From: Stercorarius parasiticus | Taxonomy: Eukaryota > Chordata > Aves > Charadriiformes > Stercorariidae | Assembly (NCBI GenBank): GCA_013396915.1 | Contig: VWZL01002055.1 | Location: forward strand, 196,040 to 260,039 | DNA length: 64,000 nucleotides | Reading direction: 5' to 3' | Shown: positions 12,709 through 24,400 of the stretch, piece by piece | How the letters are laid out: each line of letters opens with the position of its first letter | Numbering within the stretch: position 1 is the first letter of the stretch | Made by a program: the position numbers and the translations under genes | The notes under the pieces: model-generated | What the model was told of the DNA's origin: nothing | Database searches by the model: none | Seen by the model: only the letters and a program-made list of their open reading frames with translations

Positions 12709-13720
12709 CCGGAACAGAGATTCAAGACTTGCTTTCACAAAGGAGGGGATAATCCTAACGTTTAGTATTCTAGTGCAGAGGCAGCTCTCTTACTTAGACC
12801 AATCAGTGTAATCTGGACACAATTACCTTTTTTCAGGAGATTTATTTTTAAGGAAACTAAGACCACTGTATGAACCTTTCTGGTTTTAATGAGATTATAT
12901 TTTCTGATGACAGACATTTTTCTCAAATGATTCTTAATATTGCTCTACAAAACAGATTTGTCATATAAAGGGTAGCTACAGCAAATTATCTGTTAAAGTG
13001 TGCTGCACAGCCCCTTACTTCCTGGAATGTTCCACTGAATTTAATAGAAATACTCTACTGGAGAACTACTACTCATCATGAATAATTGTGAGACTCTGCC
13101 TACCATATATCTGTCATGATCGTCTAAGATAAGTGATATTTGGGACAATGTATTCCACTACAGACTTCTCACAGAATACCCAAACTGTGTAAAATAGCAG
13201 AAACCTTACAACAGACACAGATAAATAACTAAGATTGATTATCTAATACCATTAGGTCTATTACATTCAAGTACCTTAAAATTGAGTAACGATAATAATT
13301 TTTTAAAATTACAAATAAAATCCTAAACTAAGGCTACAATAGCATAAAAACAATGATGACAGACTACTGTGATGACAGTTCAAAAGAGATGTGAGATTTA
13401 AGTCTCTGCTGCTAATACTTTTATTAAATGCTAAACCTATACATTGGAGACTTCCGATCATGAAATATATTGGCATTTACATTAAGGGGAGATAGCTACT
13501 CATAGATGTTACTATTTATAAATGACATCTCTTTTATGTATATACTACCAGAATTATTTGAAGGAATGCTGATATTGAGAAATGAGTATTGATTAAAAGA
13601 GAAAAACAATCACCAAGAAAATGAAGCATTGAAATCAGACCAAAACATTAAATAAAAGAATGAACAGTACCGCTAACTCAGAGTAGCACTTCCTAAGAAA
13701 CACATACAGTAGCAAAATCT
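12709..13720. other. AT-rich non-coding DNA
   Basis: No open frame of note, no repeat and no RNA gene recognised. Confidence 0.5.
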
Positions 13721-13721
13721 G

Positions 13722-14040
13722 TTTTACTTGCATACGGGGACTTTGCCTGGATTATGCCCAGGCACATGACAAACCGCTACCAAGTCCCCTGTTGGGAGTG
13801 AATGACAAAAAGGGTTTTTACTTGGCTTGTTGCCACTTTTCTCAGCAACAAAAAGTAAGTCACTAGTCACAAAACAAGAGTACCCTGGATCAAGCCAGCC
13901 ACCCCCTAGGGAGGCTCTGGCTGGCAGCAGTTCCAGGCAGCTCCAGCTTCCCGGTGCCCAGCACTGGGGGCTGCCAGCTCTTCTCCTTGGCACCAACTAA
14001 ACTGAGCTCCCCAGCTGTCCCCTGTGTTTACCTCTCTTCC
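13722..14040. other. GC-rich patch of unknown origin
   Basis: About 320 bases, clearly richer in G and C than the surroundings, peaking at 13895-14000 with repeated CTGG, CAGC and GGCTG words. A 90-codon minus-strand frame (13724-13996) covers it, but its translation is low-complexity Gly/Ser/Pro/Leu-rich, as expected from composition alone. It has almost no CpG, so it is not a promoter CpG island. A degraded LTR or other old insertion is possible; no terminal TG…CA pair or target duplication could be fixed. Confidence 0.4.
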
Positions 14041-15930
14041 CCATTGCTCTGGATCACCACTTTCCTTTTAAAAGATATTGCATAGCAAAGAGAGGCCGTT
14101 TAAGACTCCAAGTCATTAAATATTCTCCTGATTATGGAGTTGTCATATTTTATGTCTCAGAATGGTATGAGATTTCATTGCCTCTGGCAAGAGCAATGTG
14201 TACAAGCCTACTGCATCATGAGTAGGCACAGAGTCATCAATGGTTAACTGACTAAATAAAGGACAAAAACTATCACTGGGATCCAAGCAAGGGTCATAAT
14301 AAAAGATCTGGGTGCCTTCTAATTCCTTAAGAACCTACAAGGCTTAGACCTCCTATGAGAAGCAAGTTGTATAGTTCTTGTAAGCACTCAACTAGTATAT
14401 TATGAACCTTCCACAGATGTCAGCAAAGATTGATCATCAAATAAAGAGGTATCATCTGTCTGGTGAACAGAGAACAAGAAACAAATCTCAACTACTCAGA
14501 AACTCTGTTTTAATGACAAATGGAGGAACAAGCTATAGAAGAGGTCATTTCCAGTATGCATTTTGCAATACTTTTTTATTTATCTTTACAGAAAATGGAA
14601 GGAGTAAAATAATAGAGTGTCACTTGCCACCATGATACCACCACACAGACTTAGCTTTCCTCCACCTTCCAAATTTCTAACTTGATCACACTGTTGCTCA
14701 AAATGACATTTTATCAGTTTCCCCAAGAATCACACAAATGTTGAACTAATGCCTAATAAAGAGCGTTCATTGGGGCATTATTCAACATTTTGTATACTTG
14801 CATCGGAAACTGTTCTGTTTTCCGGTGCAAATCTAAATCTTTCTTGGCTGGAACAGAGAATCTTATCTCTGGGTTGGTTTTCTATAAGAATATTCTTGCT
14901 TTTTTATTTTTTTTTTTTTTAGTTTTTCAATTAATCTCAGCAGAACCATATTTGCGAACTGTTAAGATTTATAGGAGTTCTCCAACAAACTTAGCAATAT
15001 CACCTTGACAGAAGATAAATAAAACAAAGGAAAATTATTATATGACTTCTAGATATATCAGAAATACCATATCAAGACCATTAAGAAATTCTTAACCTTA
15101 TCATTTAACTATTTTTATAGTAATATAGGATTTTTCTCTGCATTTTTGTCACCACTGCCCAATGAGAAAACAGCTGAATTGAACTACCTATACTTTCCTT
15201 TGGAATTATGTCTGAAATGTTTATAAATAGTTGATAAAATTTAAACTAGTTAGCACAACAAACACTGTTTTATGTTCGTAATCCTATCTAGATCATCATT
15301 GCATTGGCTTCAGATAGGAAAAGGTAGTACATGCAGTTTTTTCATAACTACCAAAAAAAAAAAGATAATATAGAAAACCCCAATAGCAAAGCTGTAGGTT
15401 GGATTTCCCTCCTGTAATTAACAACATATACAACAATATAAGTAACGTTAACTCCTTTAAATAACCCTGATCTCACCATTATATTTTATGCCCTTGTTTC
15501 AAAGTGTCAAGAACAATTTCAATATCAATAATAAAATGTAAAAATAAAAGTTAAGAATAAAACCAAACATCCCAGGATCTAAGTCTTTAATGGAAAGAAG
15601 GATGAGGAATAAAAGAAAAGGCCCACACACTTGCACAAACACTGTCATCTCCGGCTGGTTAAATTGTTTTTCAAAAGGGAATAGCACACAACTTTGGAGT
15701 AAGTGTTCTTTGAAAATGAACCAGTTCCAGGTCTTACGCAGAGATGTTAATGTAACGTATCCCAAATATGTGCATTTCATTGTTTTTGTAATAATATATC
15801 CTCACTCCGAAAACAACGCTATGCCCAAGCGTTTAATTTAAGAGACCTTAAACACATGTATTTTTTTAGGGTTATTTTTGGAGAACTTCCTTAAAGTTTT
15901 GTTTTGTCAGTTTCTTTGATTTTTTTTTTT
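14041..15930. other. AT-rich non-coding DNA
   Basis: Contains an interrupted T tract (14900-14920), a short A run near 15353 and a T13 run (15920-15932). Overlapping open frames on both strands at 15.5-15.8 kb are mutually exclusive shadows with no recognisable product. Confidence 0.5.
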
Positions 15931-15939
15931 TTCTTTAAA

Positions 15940-16680
15940 TGGTGTCCAACCCCCAAGGCAACCTTAATAAAGTCAATGAAATTATACAGGTGGAAAGGAC
16001 AAAAATGCAGTCTCTGGATTTCAAATAGTGGCGACATTGGTCACACCATTAAGCCTGACACAAGAACCTTTTAATTTAAATGTAATCTCCAAAAGACCAA
16101 ATTACCAGCAACATGTTCTCATTAATTCCTGTAAGGGATGCTCAAGCTTTGACCCTTTATTGTTCTCCTTATCGAGAAGTGGCTGAGTCATAGTATTAAT
16201 AAGCCATCACTCATTTAAGTGGTCATTCACTGCTGGGCGGGGGGAAAAGATAGGCTCATCCTTTTGAAGTGGGAATAGGCAAGCAAGGCTGCTGTAATAG
16301 GCTGTGATTATTTTCACTGTGAATGCTCCCCCAGCTTTCAAAAATTAAAAGGAGCACTCATTTTCCTGCTTGAGTATTTCTCACACTGGCAAAAAATGAA
16401 CACTTTGAAATGTAAATGATTTAATCTTTGCAAACCCCTGCTTCAGAGGGAGGTACAGCTTCATTTACAAAATGAAGACATTTTAGGAAATGATTATCAT
16501 TGTAAAATTGAGGCCAGCAGGGAGTCTGAGTTCAAACTCTTAGAATATCAGCAGTGTAACAAGTTTGATCTTCCTTACTGCATTGCTTGCATTTGCTTCT
16601 CTGGGTTCCAGCAGAGAGCCATTGTCAGTCGGAACTTGTTCCCACTCTTTTCCCTCGGTTAAATAAAATAGTTATGCTTA
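15940..16680. promoter_or_regulatory. Probable conserved non-coding block (candidate enhancer)
   Basis: This 700-base stretch has low internal repetitiveness, dense transcription-factor-like words and no long open frame. Visible words include TTTAATTTAAA and TTAATTCC (homeodomain-type), GTGGCTGAGTCA (AP-1/MAF-like), TAATAAGCCATCAC, TGTGATTATTTTCAC, and ATGATTTAATC. Such texture is typical of deeply conserved enhancers in gene deserts, but conservation itself is not observable here. The adjoining T18 run at 16820 marks where the texture ends. Confidence 0.4.
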
Positions 16681-17845
16681 TTATTTAGAGTTAGTCAGTC
16701 CAATAAAATTCAGGGCAAGACTAAAAATAAAAAAGGAAGTTCAAACTTATTTTGATTAACGTAGACACTATCTGCATATCCAACTTAGAACATTAAAAGG
16801 CTGACAGTGCTGAAGGCAATTTTTTTTTTTTTTTTTTATTTTTTATGCATAGTTCAGGCAATAGCGTTGGGTAATGTCACTACACTGTCCTACTAATGTT
16901 CGGGAAGGAGACCACCCATAACGGTGAGAGAGTATTTAATTTAAAATTTAAACATTAAGTCCTTAATCTCTCTTCTGTGACTTCCAACTAGAATGACAAT
17001 TATTGTTGGTGGCATTATGGGGTTTTATGGTATCAGTCAGGCTCATTATGAACTGGTGGAGATGACAAATTTGTATCACAAATGATAACAGCTACCATAC
17101 GATAACAGCCATTGACATGAACTACAAAGTCTGACCAGTAGGGACACCTTCCCTGCACTGATGGTCTTTTCAGCTGGAAATTATGCAAATTTATTAGAAA
17201 CAAGGATCAATCTGTGTGAAACAGATCTCAGAAGTGAGGAGTTACAACGCTATTGGTGATCTTGAGATATAAGTTCATCACCTTTTAACCAGTGATATAT
17301 TTTAATTTTCAGTAGAGTTACTTATCTGTCTGCCATTCCTGAAGAGCCATTTCTGTCTCTCTCCCAGCCTGATACACTGAAAAGTACAGCTTAAAATTTA
17401 AAATGTCAAAATGCCAGTTTCCTTACAAAGTTCCTTGCTACACCCTTGAAGCTACACTAAAAAAATCCTTCAATAGCACGGCTGAAACTCTACAGTTATT
17501 TTGTGCAAGAAATACACCTGTGTATCTACAACATATGAGAGAAAAATACCAAATTAGGCAGTATTCAGTATCTGTCCGATATTTTCTAGAAGGATAGGTA
17601 AGATTGAAGGGCTGCTTGTATTCAAGTAATGCAGTATGATTTGAAGTAGGTTTAAAAGCTGTGTAGCAAACATACAGGATGCTTGTCCAAACCAAACTTA
17701 TGGAGGTTTATCTTTACTAATGACGGAAAGCAAAATATTGGCACTGGTTTTTCATGTTCCATAAAAAGAGAAGAAAAAACACGTTTCTACAAACAAAACC
17801 CCACAATTTTTCAAAATGTCCAAAATGCAGAAAAATATGTTGAAA
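16681..17845. other. Non-coding DNA with T18 homopolymer
   Basis: A run of eighteen T residues lies at 16820-16837, followed by a further T-rich stretch. No retroposon body is recognisable next to it. Overlapping frames on both strands at 17.4-17.7 kb carry no recognised domain. Confidence 0.5.
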
Positions 17846-17849
17846 TATT

Positions 17850-18175
17850 TCAGAAAAGATAAAAGAGAAAGTCTAAACAACATCCAACATATAGCCAAGT
17901 CTTGTTGCTTACTGGTTTTTCTGGGTTTAAGCAGGTGTTTTGTTTGTGTGCACTGAAGTGTGAGGCAGCTGCTCTCTCTGAGGTATGAAGGACTCCGTTG
18001 TAAGCACCACTCGGCTCCCCTTCCAAGGCAAGTTTGCAAGCTGGGCAATGGCCGTGGAGGACGAAAGCTCCACACCCTTCCCTTCGGGCAGCGCTTCTTT
18101 TCCTTAGTGGAACTATATACCTGACAAGTCCTGCAGATGCAAAACAAGGGAATGTGACCAGAAACAAATGCAAGA
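17850..18175. other. GC-richer patch with overlapping minus-strand open frames
   Basis: Two overlapping minus-strand frames (131 codons at 17752-18147 and 107 codons at 17850-18173) lie here; the 131-codon one is the longest in the window. Their translations show no family resemblance. On the minus strand a TTTTGCATCTGCAG acceptor-like site precedes the richest part (about 18000-18130), which carries several CpGs. A non-coding RNA exon is possible, but two frames open over the same DNA favour composition as the explanation. Confidence 0.3.
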
Positions 18176-20035
18176 AAAAGTCACGCAGAGTAAATTGAGG
18201 TTTTAATGCACATGGTCAAGTGCATCTCACTGACTCCTGAAGAATGCGAGTTCTGGATGACAATGACCTGAAAGATAGCTGTTTAGTGGAAGACTGACCT
18301 CTTACTGTCAGTATTAGTCCTTTAGCTCTTTAAAGGTATCTAAGAAGTTTTAGATTTGATGCTTACAAGAAGCCAAACTGTGAGAAGGTCTAGAGCTGGA
18401 TAAACATAAAATTAAGAATATATATGTTTTGATGAACTGACAGTGTAATAGATAACCAAAAGCTACTCCAGATTGTCAACTCCCTGGAGCAAAACCTACT
18501 CATTTATTTGTACAAAAACAGCAACACACCACTTATTGGGTAATAATACCCAATTTTTATTGGTATGGTATATTATATATGGTATAATACCTCAGCCTTT
18601 CCCTGCCTCATACCCTGCAGGAGAGGGGCCAGAGCACAGGAGGGAGAAGGAATCGATGCAGTGAAACTTTACTGAGCTAGAAGGGAAATCAAGGAAATTC
18701 ACAAAGTTTCTGAGATCTGAACTTTTAAGCAGACTGTGACTTTAACCGTAAGAGAATTTATATTATGATTACTATTAATTCTGTCCTACTGCCAACAACG
18801 CTTAATATTGTGTCTCCCAGTTATTCTTCTCAGTTGAGAAATTAAGTCTAACACATCTTAATTAAGTTTCTCAGAATATTGAAAAGTGAAGTTTAGATGA
18901 AAGGTATCAACTCGAATGCTGCATGTACCATTAAACTCGGGATGATACGTAACAATGGTATTGTTTGGATTCTGCTTCTTTAGCTCCACATTCTGGGCAA
19001 CTAATGCAGTATTTTACACAACATTTTTGGAGAAGTTGAAATCAACTCTGTGTGACTACTTCTGAAAGTCGTGAAGTAGGGAGCTTAGCTACTCGCCCAG
19101 AACTCTTTAGGAATGATCTGCTTTGAACTACTTAACAAATACTGTGCTTTGTCATTAACTCATTATCTCTGAAGTTCCCACAAACTGCTTCCAAGTAATT
19201 TTCTTAATATTCTCTTCAGTGACAGATATTTTACACATTAAATCTATTTTTCATGTTAGCCTAATGAACAAGAAGGCTGATGTAATCCACTGGGGGAACA
19301 TACATTCTAGTTTTCATTCATGCTTTAGAGTATTGTCACAGTTCAGCACAAAGGAATAATCTGATTGTTTCTCGTAAAGCAAGAACAAATCATGATTGAA
19401 GGATTTCTTCTATTTAAAGCTATGCTTTGCAAAGCCTATTGAACTCGTTAGAAGAGTCATCTCTGAGGCGTACACTAACTACACAAAGCTGCTGCACAGT
19501 TGCCATTCAAGAGCTAATTTAGTACCAAAAGGCCAATATTGCTGACTTGCAGATTACAAATATCACGAGATATTAATTTATTTATATTTAAATCAGGCTA
19601 AAAGATTAAGAGAAACTTTCAGTAGATTCATTTACAATTGAAATGAGCGTAAATTTGAATTACTTTCTTATGATTTGGTACAGCTGGGATTTGAAAGAGG
19701 TGCCGCCAGACTGCTGCAAAGCATTTGTCTTCGACAAAATAACGTAAAATTTGTGTAAGTGGGTGAAAGAGCATTAGATTATGTCACCTTGTAGGTCAGC
19801 TGGAAAATACAATATGTATTCTGATTATGAGAAAGGCAAAAAACAGGTGCTTGGCGATCGGGGCTGCAGAGTGACAGTAGGGGAGGATGACAGAGGCCGG
19901 ATTCCCCCCACTATCATCTTCCTTTGCTCAGGCTCCCAAAGGAGCAGGGGCGGTTCTCATAGGTTTGACCTCTGGGCAAAGATAACTCTTTCATACCCCC
20001 TGTTCCACTTTTCCACTTTGTATCCAAGTCCTCTG
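18176..20035. other. AT-rich non-coding DNA with small inverted repeats
   Basis: Includes the inverted repeats near 18.54 kb (separate entry) and a modest GC rise at 19840-19960 without gene-like structure. No exon, RNA gene or transposon was recognised. Confidence 0.5.
18535..18554. repeat. Perfect 8-bp inverted repeat with 4-nt loop
   Basis: ATTGGGTA and TACCCAAT flank the loop ATAA. Immediately downstream, GGTATGGTATATTATATATG is followed by GGTATAATACC, itself an almost perfect palindrome. There is no following T-run and no bacterial context, so it is not a terminator. Probably a chance or slippage-derived AT-rich hairpin. Confidence 0.7.
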
Positions 20036-20040
20036 CTATA

Positions 20041-20690
20041 AAATGTAAAACCAGCACATAGAACATACTGCTTTGGAGGTCTGCCACTTGCATTCAGGCA
20101 ACCATTTGTACTTTTGCAGGCGTAATCAATCTCCTGTTGCTATCAGCAGGGGAGTGGAGCTTTGCTGCTTTATGGCTTAAAAGTAGTTTTGTGCAAATTC
20201 TACTGCCCTCCCCCCTCCCTTTAGCTCCACTACTCACAGGATTTCCAGGGACATGGGCTAGAGCTGAGAAAAGAAGCTTGTTTGATTTAAGCACAGAGGG
20301 GTTTTTTGTGTGTGTGTTTATATTTTCTCTGCATCTATTAAGGGGTGAGGGGGAGAGACTTCATTTATATGTTAATATTAGCCGGCACCCTGACTAAACT
20401 GACAGAACTATTTCATGGGAAGCTGACAAATTTTGTCAGCTAGGCTATCTTTCCACATCTCAATAGTGGCAATAATCTTGATTAGCAAAACAATTGGGGG
20501 CCAAAGAAGTCCTGCTGCTCGAAAGACCCTCTTCTCGGGTTACAGTTTGCTAATGTGATGAATCCAGAGAGTCCTTCAAGCTTGAAAAAATTCCCCAAAG
20601 CAGCTGAATTTAGGCAAATGAAGGGAACCATTTTGGAGGCTGGACAAAAGGGGTTAATTTGATCGACCATGTCTCCATAGTCTTATAACA
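20041..20690. promoter_or_regulatory. Probable conserved non-coding block (candidate enhancer)
   Basis: Dense, non-repetitive sequence with words such as GGCGTAATCAATC, TTATGGCTTAAAAG, AGCTGACAAATTTTGTCAGCT (a near-perfect palindrome at 20420-20440), TCTTGATTAGCAAAACAATTG and GTTTGCTAATGTGATGAATCC. Overlapping short frames on both strands (20094-20397) show no protein family. The composition and motif density suggest a regulatory element; this is inference. Confidence 0.4.
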
Positions 20691-21040
20691 ATCATTTACT
20701 TAACAAGCATAGAGAGAGTCATTCCATGGAAACTGGTGGAGTTAACAGAGGAAGTTCGAATAGAATATCTGTTTATCCCAGATGTGTGGGAATTTTAGCC
20801 AAAAAACACCACCACATAATTGCTGCCTGCGGTATGGATTCTTACATAGAAACAACAGCAGAACTAAAGGCCTCTAAACATGTTATGAAGGCCTTGTCTA
20901 TGAAACAGTACAAGCTTCCATTTTTATTAGCTCGTTGCATCGCTAATAAAATCATTAGAAATTAACTTTTGCAGGGAACTGAAATTAACTAAAAAGGTTT
21001 GTGCAGTCCTATTTTCAGTGCAATTTATGGCACGTATTTT
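20691..21040. other. Non-coding spacer
   Basis: A 79-codon plus-strand frame at 20726-20965 has no recognisable product or splice signals strong enough to call. Nothing else seen. Confidence 0.45.
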
Positions 21041-21480
21041 TGTTTGCAAGCTAAGTTATTTTGTAGTATTTTTGAGGCATATTGATTCATCTTCATGCTC
21101 TTTATTGCATTATTACATAACGAACCATATTCTGAATTATATTTATTAAGCTCAAATCTGATGTATTTCTTCTAGTGGAATTATGCTGCATTTGCTTTAA
21201 AACAGAACAAATGGTTACTAGAATTGTAATTAGATAGAAATTTACTTGGTCAGGGTCAGCACAGAATATAAAAATGCAATATAACAACCATCTTGGTTTT
21301 GTGCCGTATCCCACACTTATTTATGTATGTAATTAATTTATAAATCTGCCATAAATTGATCTAAGGTAGCTATTATTCATGAGATGGATTCTGTTTAAAT
21401 CTCTGTTTGATGGCTGATGCAATTTGCAGACTTGCATCGAAAAGTTCACAATAAAAAGTACTAACTAAAACTTCATCTCT
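21041..21480. promoter_or_regulatory. Probable conserved non-coding block
   Basis: ATTA-core words are frequent (TTGTAATTAGATAG, TGTAATTAATTTATAA, TCATAAATTGATC-like), together with TCTGTTTGATGGCTGATGC and GCTATTATTCATGAG. The texture matches homeodomain-rich developmental enhancers. No long open frame is present. Confidence 0.35.
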
Positions 21481-24400
21481 TTTCACACAGTCCCCCCCTA
21501 TTTTTGGAGTAACTTCTTTATTCTGGTACTGAAATAAAAATTACCTTTTATAGCCTGTTTTGTAACAGTAAGGGATTTCACCTACTGTGTACACACTGGT
21601 GAATATTAGCGTAAGTATACATTTTGCCAGACATCAAATACAGAGTTCTTAAAAAATGCTGAGCTGATCTGTCTTCGATGGGTTTCAGAACTAAGCCTCA
21701 CTTATACATTCTGCAAGTATGAAAGAGGGACCACTTATCAAGGAGAATAAGAGGAAGAGAAACTCTGGCATTTTTGTTTCTTTCTCTTTTGTACATCTGT
21801 GGTGCTATACGTGCCATTTAGCAGGAATCCACTCTTTTAAAGATGCCAGTTATAATCATAAGGATTTTGATACATTTATCATACTCCCTTCACACGTCAA
21901 AATATTTTATTGATAACTTAGAATCTATGATAAATGTCTCCAACTTAATTTTAATGTGAGCAAGTAAATTTTCTTCAATTTCACTCAAATTTGGGATAGG
22001 ATGTAAATGGGAGCGTATTTTTAAAAGTTATTACTTGCACACTTAAAGATAAATACACAGGCAGAAAGTTTTGGTCCATAGCTGGCACACACTTTCACAG
22101 TGATAGCAGTCAGGAAAAAGAGCATGCAGAATCTCCACTCATAAAGAACTTCCAACATTTACGCTATCATAAATTAATGTTCACTTATATTTAAGTTGTA
22201 AGATGGATATCTGAACTGTACCATCAGAAGTTTCTCTCTTTCCTTGAAATCAATGGAGCGCCTTTAAAGATTAAGTAATACAAATTACTCAGAAAAACTC
22301 TGTTTGATGGCAGTTGAAATTTTGCCTGAGTTCAAAGATTTACCAATAATGTGGCATACTTGCAACCAAACGAAGCAGACTTACAAGAGTTTTCTCCCTG
22401 CGCCCCCCCAATATTTGTTTGGAAACTCTGCACACTGCCTCTATTTTTCAGCATTCTGCGCTTCCAGATGTTCATAACGATTAATTTTTTAGGAAGCTGA
22501 GGTGCTCTGTTTTATACCATCTGTCACAGAGTACTCTAGTGAAAAAGAAAAGGGAAACACCTTATATGACTAACATCAAACTGTTACATGCTCTGTAAGA
22601 ATCACATATTTTTTTATCACATAGATCTCTACCTCTACACAAGTATCATAACTCTCTCATTTAAGGCTGCTTTTAACGATGGCACAGGTTACAGTGGCAG
22701 TAGAGGCACAGAAGCTATGCAGCCCTTACGTCATGCGGCTCCTAAGGAACTCATTCTTCATCTACCCGTGATGAGCATGAAATTCTTTTACCTTCATTTG
22801 TTCAACCTTGCAGCACATCAGACAACATCTGAATCTGAAGTTTTAACCCAAACAAAAGCTTCCTTATGGTGTCACACTCAGTTCATTCCTTTTTAGCTTA
22901 ATATGGTACAAACTTTCAGACAACTTCTGAGCGTGAAATCTTTTACGCAACTTGAGTGGACCAAAGCTCTCATCCTAACTATGCACAACTTAGACTCTAG
23001 CAACGACTGAGTAAGGCTTGGAAGCTCTCACTGGAAGAAGGACTCTTCCCCCCTCTAGCCAGTGCCACAAATAGTCCACTGAAAGGCAATGAGCTCCGAT
23101 CTGCATCATCACTCTGAAGTGCCCTCTCTGAGGGATCTTGGAGGAGATAAAGATGGAGACAGCCTGGCGATGACACAGAGCCTTGGGGTTATACCAGTTC
23201 CCTGTGATATAGGATATTTCCTTACCAATTTTTGTTAATATTTACACAATGAGTTCAGATAGTGACTGGCCATAGTTCATTTCAAACTGTAACTGTTTAA
23301 GTGACAGTACATATTCTCTGCTTGCTACTGGGAGAGACAGACAGCATTCCCTTTAAGGTTTTGTTTAGGCAGGATATCCAAGGCTTCTGTCTGTAAAAAC
23401 ATAGAACTAGCATAGGTACTGATACTGCGCTGTTCTGATTTTGTTCTCTTCTGATACATTTCCAAAAAGATTGTAAGTGAAGAAGAAACTCACATCAAAC
23501 ACTGACATAAATGCTTTACACTATTTTAAGGAAAAGATAATAGCTTTGGTCTGGTTCCAAATATCGTCAGCAGGATGAACAGAGGACAACATTTAGTTAT
23601 AGATTAATAATCCAAAGTACAAATAGTTCTGAACAAATAAGAAAAACATAAAACCACAATATTAAGCAAACCAGAGGACAAAGATCACTCTAAATTCTCA
23701 GAGCTACATTATTTTTAAGTGGTGACACAAACCACACAAGTCATTGAACGCTGTGATGTCAATATCAAGGTGAATCAGCCTGAATCATACGTGCCACAGT
23801 TATGAAACGTAAAAGCCAAGTAAAGCATGTTGAGTTTAAATGAACAGCAGTGAACTCACTGAACCAGAAAATGGAAATTTTTTCAAAAGTTCACAATTCA
23901 ACTCCTCTAAGTTGCAGAGTATAATGCCAAGTTATACATTAAATAATCAAAGAAAATTTCACAGGAAAGCAAATCAACTATAAAATTCTGTTATTCTTAT
24001 GTTACTGTAATAGGTTAAAACCATTGGAATCAACTTGCATTAGATAATCCTCTGCTTGTAAGAATTTACCTAAAATAACTGATTGTTAACTTATCTACGA
24101 GCAAATGAAGAAAACAAGAGACAAAGATTTCTTCCACCAGGAAAACAGGAACACATTTCTCTGGAGAGACAAATTTTGAACTATCGTATAAACTGCAACT
24201 CACCTCACAGTCTGATTTTGCACCGTGTTTTTCAACTGCTCATCCTGTAGCTCATGCATCATTACCTCTGAAGAATTATTCTGCAAAAGCTAAATGTAGC
24301 ACAGGCCAGAACACTACATAAAACCTGCTCCCCCAATCTTCAGTGCAGAATTAAAGATAAATACGTGTTTCTGTATAGAGTTGAATTTTGCCATGAACTT

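Noticed and set aside
16820..16837. T18 run as the tail of a processed pseudogene on the minus strand
   Set aside because: The adjoining sequence shows no coding-like or mRNA-like content and no target-site duplication was found.
17752..18173. Longest open frame of the window (131 codons, minus) as a gene
   Set aside because: A second frame of 107 codons is open over the same DNA, no domain is recognised, and 131 codons is near the chance maximum for 64 kb.
18535..18554. Hairpin as a transcription terminator
   Set aside because: This is a vertebrate context with no U-tract; the inverted repeat is simply AT-rich.
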